This document shows positions 29,917 to 34,759 of a stretch of DNA of 34,759 nucleotides, one piece after another. A program made the translations under genes and the position numbers. How positions within the stretch are numbered: the first letter of the stretch is position 1; every line of letters starts with the position of its first letter. The stretch comes from Clostridia bacterium (GTDB taxonomy: Bacteria; Bacillota; Clostridia; Oscillospirales; SIG627), in assembly GCA_017439965.1 (NCBI GenBank), contig JAFSID010000017.1, forward strand, positions 1 to 34,759, in the 5' to 3' direction. Below the pieces are notes generated by a model. It was given only the letters and a program-made list of their open reading frames with translations, did no database searches and was not told the DNA's origin.

Positions 29917-30473
29917 TTATGTTATTGTCTTGTTAAAGTAATGATTGCCAATTCTCCAGCCGTTTTCACCTTTTATGAAATTGAGAATTGAAGTGGTATA
30001 ATAAAAATCTGCAAGTATCGTAAAGCTGTCTTCTCCCTTTTCTAAGCATTTTACAGACTTCAAGGGATAGCAGTCAAGTCCTACACTTGGGATAACTCGA
30101 GATGCATAGAGGCTTCCGTCTTTTTCTATAAATTTTGCAGTGTAATTATCATCGCCGTTTATATTGGAGTTGAAAATGCGTTTTGCGGAGTTTTCTGTAT
30201 ATACGGCGTTTATCATTTCCCAAAGCTCAGCTTTGGTACTTATTTCTTTTAGCTTGTAGTATTTTAAACCGTTTTCGGATATTTCTTCCCCATTTCGAGA
30301 TAAAGCCCCATGACCTTGCTGTAAATTTTTAACGATTCTTCAATTAAAGGGGCTGAAATTTCTGCAATATCGCTGTCAGTTAAATTTGATATGGTTTTGT
30401 TTGTGTCTCTTTGGCAAGACACGGATAAAACCGTGAATAATATTGAGAATAAAAATACAAGTGCTTTTTTCAT
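29917..30473 (-). pseudogene. Small lipoprotein gene split by one frameshift
   Basis: The first frame (from ATG 30473, RBS AGGAG) encodes a lipoprotein signal (MKKALVFLFSILFTVLSVSC, Cys20) and stops at 30264. Adding one base in the GGGG run at about 30288-30291 joins it to the second frame. The joined region reads LYLEMGEEISENGLKYYKLKEISTKAELWEMINAVYTENSAKRIF and ends at 29917. The restored product of about 185 residues recalls the IseA/YoeB family of cell-wall DL-endopeptidase inhibitors (charged helix, then YTAKFIEKDGSLYASRV), but that is a tentative reading. It sits downstream of the structured RNA and its terminator. Confidence 0.7.
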
Positions 30474-30502
30474 TGCCTATTCTCCTTTTAAATTAAGACA
30501 AC

Positions 30503-30532
30503 AAAAAAGTGCGCCTATCGAAATAAGCGCAC
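30503..30532 (-). terminator. UUCG-capped terminator before the small lipoprotein gene
   Basis: On the minus strand, GTGCGCTTAT (30532-30523) pairs with ATAGGCGCAC (30518-30509) around a TTCG loop. Six T's follow (30508-30503). It ends 30 nt before the lipoprotein start. Confidence 0.93.
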
Positions 30533-30710
30533 AAAAACACAAATTCCGATAGTCGCCAAACTAACTTTATGTGAACGGGGTTTACCACAATTACATAAAT
30601 GGAATTTGCATTTTATCAAATTCAATAATGTAATTGTGCACGAAAATGGGTATAAATATCCCATAAAAAACAGCACACCTATCTTTTCACATATATTTAG
30701 TTAGTTTGGC
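30503..30710 (-). ncRNA. Structured RNA: attenuator/riboswitch-like leader or small RNA
   Basis: Minus-strand transcript predicted from about 30710 to 30503. The closing helix is GCCAAACTAAC (30710-30700) with GTTAGTTTGGC (30565-30555), extended by TATGTGAA (30693-30686) with TTCACATA (30575-30568). Inside are a small hairpin ATGGG/CCCAT (30664-30646) and a long hairpin CACAATTACAT (30638-30628) with ATGTAATTGTG (30596-30586), topped by GAATTTG/CAAATTC. After the closing helix, CTATCG (30552-30547) can pair with CGATAG (30520-30515) inside the terminator, which would break it. I do not recognise the class. Whether it is a leader of the lipoprotein gene or a stand-alone RNA cannot be told. Confidence 0.7.
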
Positions 30711-30716
30711 ATAAAT

Positions 30717-30745
30717 ATTGTAGCATATAATTGAATAAAATGCAA
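30717..30745 (-). promoter_or_regulatory. Sigma-A promoter of the structured RNA
   Basis: On the minus strand: -35 TTGCAT (30745-30740), 17-bp spacer, -10 TACAAT (30722-30717). The expected start is near 30710, exactly where the closing helix begins. Confidence 0.8.
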
Positions 30746-30772
30746 TATTTTCATAATTAAAAAATATTAAAA

Positions 30773-30793
30773 AACACCCCGAAGGGTGTTTTT
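30773..30793 (-). terminator. Intrinsic terminator after the alcohol dehydrogenase gene
   Basis: ACACCC and GGGTGT pair around CGAA (30774-30789), with A and T runs on both sides. It lies immediately after the dehydrogenase stop and upstream of the next promoter. Confidence 0.88.
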
Positions 30794-30796
30794 TAA

Positions 30797-31945
30797 TTAC
30801 CATAATTGCATATAAAGCATTTCAATATCTTTTACTGTGGGGACTCTGGGATTGGTTTTTGTACAAGCGTCCTTGAGTGCTGCTTCAGCCATTGAGGGTA
30901 TCTGTGCGAAGTATTCCTCCTCGGTGCATACGTTCATCTCGGAGATTGAGAGGGGCATATCCATTTCCTTCATCATAAATTGGCACCAGTTGGAAAGCGC
31001 ACGAATCGTGGTAACGATGTTGAAGTTCTGAAGACCGAGAGTTCTTGCAACGGTAGCGTACTTTCTGACGTGCTTGGGGTAATCGGTCTTGAGTCGTGAA
31101 TACTTGTCGATCTCACTGTTGTACTCGATTATATGAGGAAGGAGAAGTGCGTTTGCTCTTCCGTGAGGAATATGGAAGTTAGCGCCAAGCTGATGCGCCA
31201 TACCGTGATTGAGACCGAGAGACGCCGTGTTGAAGGCAAGTCCCGCAAGGCAGGAGGCAACGTGCATCTTCTGTCGCGCGTGGGTATCGTTGTTATCAAG
31301 ATACGAGCGAAGCAGAAAGGAGCCCGTGATTTCAATTGCCTTTTCAGCGAGTGCCGCTGAAAACTCGTTGTTATTAGTGCTGACGTAGGATTCAAGGGCG
31401 TGAGTGAAAACGTCCATACCCGTATCTGCCGTAACGTTGGGAGGTACGGTCTTTACAAGCTCCGCATCGAGAATTGCTTCATCAGGGAGAAGTGAATCAT
31501 TTGCCAGCGGTATTTTGGTCTGGTTTTTGGTATCCGTGATTACCGAGAAGGAGGTTACCTCGCTTCCCGTACCGCTCGTCGTGGGAATGGCAATAAGAGA
31601 GGGTCTCGGATATGACGGGTCAATCTGTCCCGCAACCTCGCGGATAGCCTTAGCCGAGTCGATAGCCGAGCCGCCGCCAATGGTGATAAGCACCTCAGCA
31701 TGTGATTTTAAAACGGCTTGTACTCCGACGGATATCTTTTCGATAGGCGGGTCGGGAACAACGTCGTCAAAAATCTCCCACTCGATTCCCGCTTGCTCAA
31801 GGCGAGAGGTAACGTGATGCACCATACCGCTCTTTACAACGTACGGGTCGGATATAATAAGAGCTTTTTTATAAGGAATTTCAGAGAGTCGGTCAAGCGC
31901 GTTTTCACCGAAGTATATTTGTGTTTTGATGTCAAAATGCTTCAT
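30797..31945 (-). CDS. Iron-containing alcohol dehydrogenase
   Basis: The 382-residue protein is a type III Fe-ADH. It has the NAD-binding loop GGGSAIDSAK (residues 90-99), PTTSGTGSEVT, and metal ligands Asp178 and His182 in DTGMDVFTHALE, His247 in GLNHGMAHQLG and His261 in HIPHGRANALLLP. It interconverts small aldehydes and alcohols with NAD(P)H in the cytoplasm, typically in fermentation; the exact substrate (ethanol, propanol or others) is not determined. Length is normal. The ATG at 31945 follows GAAAGGA. A leader of about 160 nt lies between its promoter and the start. Confidence 0.93.
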   Translation of the reverse strand: MKHFDIKTQIYFGENALDRLSEIPYKKALIISDPYVVKSGMVHHVTSRLEQAGIEWEIFDDVVPDPPIEKISVGVQAVLKSHAEVLITIGGGSAIDSAKAIREVAGQIDPSYPRPSLIAIPTTSGTGSEVTSFSVITDTKNQTKIPLANDSLLPDEAILDAELVKTVPPNVTADTGMDVFTHALESYVSTNNNEFSAALAEKAIEITGSFLLRSYLDNNDTHARQKMHVASCLAGLAFNTASLGLNHGMAHQLGANFHIPHGRANALLLPHIIEYNSEIDKYSRLKTDYPKHVRKYATVARTLGLQNFNIVTTIRALSNWCQFMMKEMDMPLSISEMNVCTEEEYFAQIPSMAEAALKDACTKTNPRVPTVKDIEMLYMQLW

Positions 31946-32040
31946 ATAACAAAATCCTTTCGTAATTGTTGCTTGAATACTCTCAAAATCTCAGACAAGC
32001 TTTGTTTTTTTATATACTAAGAAATGGCATTTAATACGAC

Positions 32041-32142
32041 CTCGCCGTTTTACTTTGTTTGAGTGTATGCGCTGAGATAGGCGAGAATTGCCGGTGGCTG
32101 CCAACCGCTTATCATTGTATCATATTTGGCTTTGTTTTTCAA
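32041..32142 (-). promoter_or_regulatory. Promoter and hairpin leader of the alcohol dehydrogenase
   Basis: On the minus strand: -35 TTGAAA (32142-32137), 17-bp spacer, -10 TACAAT (32119-32114). The leader contains CTCGCC (32085-32080) able to pair with GGCGAG (32046-32041) and a GC-rich GGTTGGCAGCCACC stretch before it. No terminator is seen in the leader. Confidence 0.65.
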
Positions 32143-32187
32143 TAGCTTTTAAAAAACAAATCAAATTTGCAATGAAATACGGTGTAA

Positions 32188-34560
32188 TTACCTTCTGACT
32201 ATTATCAATCTGTCCATAAATACAGCGTTTTCGTCGCCCTTTCGTCCGCCGTAAAGCTCACCGCTCGGCTTCATGGAAAGATATACGTCACAGCTGTTCA
32301 TCGGGAATATTGCTGCAATACCGCTTATCTTTATGGAGAGAAATCCGTAGCCGTAAACGATAAGGGACGAGTCGGCATAGTCCTTGATATTGTCAAGCGA
32401 GCCGATTTTATAAAGCTTATAGCCGTTTTGCTCAAAATCCTCACGGAAGAGAGTCAGCTCGTCAACGACGGCGTTTTCCTGATAAAGACTGAAGTACAAG
32501 GGCTTCTTATCCTCTGCGTGCTTTGAGGTCGGCTTCATTATGAAGTCAGCCTGAGAGCCCTTTGCTCCGTCGTAGCTTACCTTCAAAACGCTTGATACGG
32601 ATGCCGTTTCATCCTTCTCCTCGGAAAATCCAAACGCATCGCGTATTCCTGTTTCAACAAGCTTTATGATATCTCTCATAGGGAATTGATAAACATCCTC
32701 GGGGTTTGCAGTAATTTCCTCGGGAATAGTAAGCACCTCCTCGGTGTCGGGAAGGGAGGAGTAGTATTTTATCTCATCTTCGATTCTGGCGCGCCTGTAT
32801 TCAATAGTGGGCTTGGTAAGATATTCCTCAAGGGCGTGTACGACTCTTTTTTTGAGAAGTGCTCTGTCAAAGTCAAATACAAGCCCCTCGGACTCCGCAA
32901 GTCTCTTGAGGTCGAAATAACGGTTTAAAATAACTCCGTCAAGGTGCTTGCGAAGCCAATTGAAACGGCTTCTGTAAGGCTCGGAATCTCCGAGAGCCCT
33001 GTCAGCCTCGTCAAGAGCCGCGTAGCCTTCAACAGCCGCCTTGGCGTCAATATAATTGAACGGGCTGTCCTCACAGCAGCAATAACAATGCACCATATTT
33101 CGATTCATTGCTTCTCTGAGTATTTCGAGATATTTTACAACGCCGTCACCCGCCTTGCCGTAGTAACGGGTACAAAAGTCGCGCACAAGAGCGTCAACGT
33201 CAACGTCGGGGTCCTCAAGCAGATGTGTGAACACGTACTTGTTGAGGTCCCATACGTCTGCCATAGAGTGTTGCGTTTCGGCAAAAATTCCCGTAACGCC
33301 GTGCTTCAAAAACGCCCTTACACTGTCCTGAAGTCCGTAAAACAGAGGCATCGGATAGTTCGTCTGAATGTTGTACATATATTGCCAGATGTGAAGCTCA
33401 GAGCCCGATTTTTTACAGATGTCGGACCATTGCTTAAGCCAACGCATATAAACACGGTTAGCGGGGGTGGTAATTCCGTGAGAAATATCCGAGCGGTCGG
33501 CGGCAAGTCTTATTATAACGTTCTTGTCGGGAAGGGTATCATCCTTTGGAGGATCGGTAAAAACAACGTAGGCAAGGTTTTCGAATTTTACCGAGGGATA
33601 ATACTTGTTTATCTCACGCGCAACTCTGTTTACAAATTGGATAACGTATCCGCTGTATCCCGACTTTTCAAGAATTTTTGAGCATTTGTCACACTGGCAG
33701 AAGAAGTAGTCGGCATCCTTGTCGTCAAGCGAGAGCGAGTAGTAGCAGGGGGGCTCAACTCCCGTCTTTTTGGCAAGCTCAAGGTCCTCTCCGATGATGA
33801 AGAGAAGTCTTGCGACGAGTGCGTCGAAGAAGCCCTCGTTTGAAAAGCAGTAGTGACCGTTTCTCAGATGCTCACCCTTCATTTTGTTCCACGCCCACCA
33901 TTCAGGGTGCTTATCAAAATATTTGTCGGCAGGGAAGTGCCTTGACATAACGTGTACGTGGTGAGGTCTCGACATACTCATAACCTCACCGTATTTACGC
34001 ACGTCGGGATGATACATTCTCTCGGGAATGCCGTCGTCAACGGGATCAAGTACGTTGGTACGGGTTCTTGGAATCTGAGGATACTCGTTGATACCGCAGT
34101 AATAATTCATAAGAGGCTTACGGAAGGGAAATGCGGGAATGCCCTCAACGAAAAGCTCTGAATCGAGGGATAGCTCGTCGAGAGTCAGAACGTTCTCCTC
34201 AAAGGAATTCCACCATCTCACACCTAAAAAATCCTCAAGGAAATGATAGGCTGAGTATATGATTCCGCGGTCAGTCCTTTTTACGCCTCCCGTTAAAATG
34301 AGATTGCCGTTATGCAGCTTGATTATCCAGTGCTCGCAAGAGGTTGCCTTGATACCGTGCTCGTCGGCATACTCGGTATGACCGACGAAAATGCATTTTC
34401 CGTCAGAAAGTGATTCGGATACGATTTCAAGCTCGGTGTCAAGTGAGCGCTTTATGTACTCCTTAAGCTCCTCTGCCGCAGTTTTCTCAACTACGGTTGC
34501 ATTTTCGGGGATTACTATCTTACAGTCATTACAGTGCCTTTTTAAAAATACCTGTTTCAT
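32188..34560 (-). CDS. DUF4838 protein (GH67-like N-terminal fold)
   Basis: From the ATG at 34560 (TTGGAG upstream) the protein is 790 residues. The N-terminal domain (about 1-120) matches the alpha-glucuronidase-type fold, with IVIPENATVVEKTAAEELKEYIKRSLDTELEIV, then IIYSAYHFLEDFLGVRWW. Residues about 130-500 fit the DUF4838 TIM-barrel-like domain: HPEWWAWNKMKGEH, YYSLSLDDKDADYFFCQCDKC, RLAADRSDISHGITTP, LHIWQYMYNIQTNYPMPLFYGLQD. A C-terminal region of about 200 residues is uncharacterised. No signal peptide is present, so it probably works on imported carbohydrate. It has its own promoter at 34615-34587. Confidence 0.85.
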   Translation of the reverse strand: MKQVFLKRHCNDCKIVIPENATVVEKTAAEELKEYIKRSLDTELEIVSESLSDGKCIFVGHTEYADEHGIKATSCEHWIIKLHNGNLILTGGVKRTDRGIIYSAYHFLEDFLGVRWWNSFEENVLTLDELSLDSELFVEGIPAFPFRKPLMNYYCGINEYPQIPRTRTNVLDPVDDGIPERMYHPDVRKYGEVMSMSRPHHVHVMSRHFPADKYFDKHPEWWAWNKMKGEHLRNGHYCFSNEGFFDALVARLLFIIGEDLELAKKTGVEPPCYYSLSLDDKDADYFFCQCDKCSKILEKSGYSGYVIQFVNRVAREINKYYPSVKFENLAYVVFTDPPKDDTLPDKNVIIRLAADRSDISHGITTPANRVYMRWLKQWSDICKKSGSELHIWQYMYNIQTNYPMPLFYGLQDSVRAFLKHGVTGIFAETQHSMADVWDLNKYVFTHLLEDPDVDVDALVRDFCTRYYGKAGDGVVKYLEILREAMNRNMVHCYCCCEDSPFNYIDAKAAVEGYAALDEADRALGDSEPYRSRFNWLRKHLDGVILNRYFDLKRLAESEGLVFDFDRALLKKRVVHALEEYLTKPTIEYRRARIEDEIKYYSSLPDTEEVLTIPEEITANPEDVYQFPMRDIIKLVETGIRDAFGFSEEKDETASVSSVLKVSYDGAKGSQADFIMKPTSKHAEDKKPLYFSLYQENAVVDELTLFREDFEQNGYKLYKIGSLDNIKDYADSSLIVYGYGFLSIKISGIAAIFPMNSCDVYLSMKPSGELYGGRKGDENAVFMDRLIIVRR

Positions 34561-34586
34561 ATAAGTCTCCAAAAGCAATTTTTTCT

Positions 34587-34615
34587 ATTTTAACACAGAC
34601 AAAGGTGTTTTGCAA
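34587..34615 (-). promoter_or_regulatory. Sigma-A promoter of the DUF4838 gene
   Basis: On the minus strand: -35 TTGCAA (34615-34610), 17-bp spacer, -10 TAAAAT (34592-34587). Confidence 0.85.
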
Positions 34616-34618
34616 TAG

Positions 34619-34671
34619 AAAAAGGGGCTGTAAAAAAACTTGGTTAGAGTTTTTTTACAGCCTCTTTTCAG
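34619..34671. terminator. Bidirectional terminator upstream of the DUF4838 gene
   Basis: AAAAGGGGCTGTAAAAAAACT and AGTTTTTTTACAGCCTCTTTT are complementary over about 20 bp around a short loop (TGGTTAG). T and A runs flank both sides. It probably ends a transcript entering from beyond the right edge. Confidence 0.85.
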
Positions 34672-34695
34672 GAGATAGGAAAAAATGCTCCAGAA

Positions 34696-34751
34696 TGGAC
34701 AAACCGAAGCCCGTCAGCGTACGAGTGTACGGTAGTGGCGAGGTTTGTTCA
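34696..34751. repeat. Nested inverted repeat at the right edge
   Basis: TGGACAAACC (34696-34705) pairs with GGTTTGTTCA (34742-34751) with one wobble, and encloses CGTAC-GAGT-GTACG (34718-34731). It may be a structured RNA or part of an element continuing beyond the window. Confidence 0.45.
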
Positions 34752-34759
34752 GAGCCAAA

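Noticed and set aside
30509-30552. H-type pseudoknot of GTGCGC/GCGCAC and CTATCG/CGATAG
   Set aside because: The connecting loop would have zero length, which is sterically unlikely, so the two pairings are better read as alternatives.
30503-30710. 6S RNA
   Set aside because: A long closing stem and overall length are similar, but the bubble is very asymmetric and contains an extra hairpin, and a terminator-antiterminator pair points elsewhere. Not excluded without a covariance search.

Overview
The window looks like a chromosomal segment of an anaerobic gut-type Firmicute (class Clostridia, probably near Oscillospiraceae/Ruminococcaceae). The reasons are strong AGGAGG ribosome-binding sites, many near-consensus sigma-A promoters (TTGACA-17-TATAAT class), a BspA-like leucine-rich-repeat surface protein, a CotH/DUF4956/VTC set, a ferredoxin-type aldo/keto reductase, an iron-dependent alcohol dehydrogenase and an rpsF-ssb-rpsR operon. 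Family names are recognised from motifs read by eye; no database was searched.

Layout. 1-3.25 kb: a 5'-truncated BspA-like repeat protein, then a terminator. 3.5-5.9 kb: a two-gene operon with an M20 metallopeptidase and a CapA-like phosphoesterase. 6.1-10.2 kb (+): an S1-domain RNA-binding protein, a zinc-ribbon protein, a tightly packed run (cytidine deaminase with a frameshift, nitrilase-type amidohydrolase, unknown protein, flavin reductase) and an AbrB-zinc-ribbon regulator. 10.2-11.9 kb (-): XRE regulator, frameshifted GNAT, small membrane protein and a C39-like peptidase, read from one promoter. 12.03-12.36 kb: seven invariant 18-bp palindromes on an exact 50-bp period, between that promoter and a divergent one that drives a degenerate P-loop protein and an aldo/keto reductase. 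14.2-15.9 kb (-): an ECF-like sigma factor with a very large C-terminal extension. 16.0-17.6 kb (-): rpsF-ssb-rpsR-secG, where SecG carries a long [AV]EGET repeat tail. 17.8-21.0 kb (+): a large uncharacterised glycosidase-like protein. 21.1-25.0 kb (-): a hypoxanthine-DNA-glycosylase-like protein and the CotH-DUF4956-VTC cluster. 25.1-28.1 kb (-): a TIR-domain protein and an ACT-ACT-metallo-beta-lactamase fusion. 28.2-28.6 kb: a string of small hairpins and tRNA-Ser(UGA). 28.7-30.5 kb (-): two lipoprotein genes, one frameshifted. 30.5-30.75 kb: a promoter, a highly structured RNA and a terminator, resembling a riboswitch/attenuator leader or a separate small RNA. 30.8-34.6 kb (-): an iron alcohol dehydrogenase and a DUF4838 protein.

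The two strongest candidates for undescribed biology are the structured RNA at about 30503-30710 and the palindrome array at 12034-12358. The RNA has its own promoter, a multi-helix fold, a UUCG-capped terminator just before a lipoprotein start, and a mutually exclusive antiterminator pairing. The array's palindromes never vary while the linkers between them do, and it lies between divergent promoters next to an XRE gene. Three genes (deaminase, GNAT, small lipoprotein) each carry one single-base frameshift at a run of identical bases, so either assembly error or recent decay is possible.
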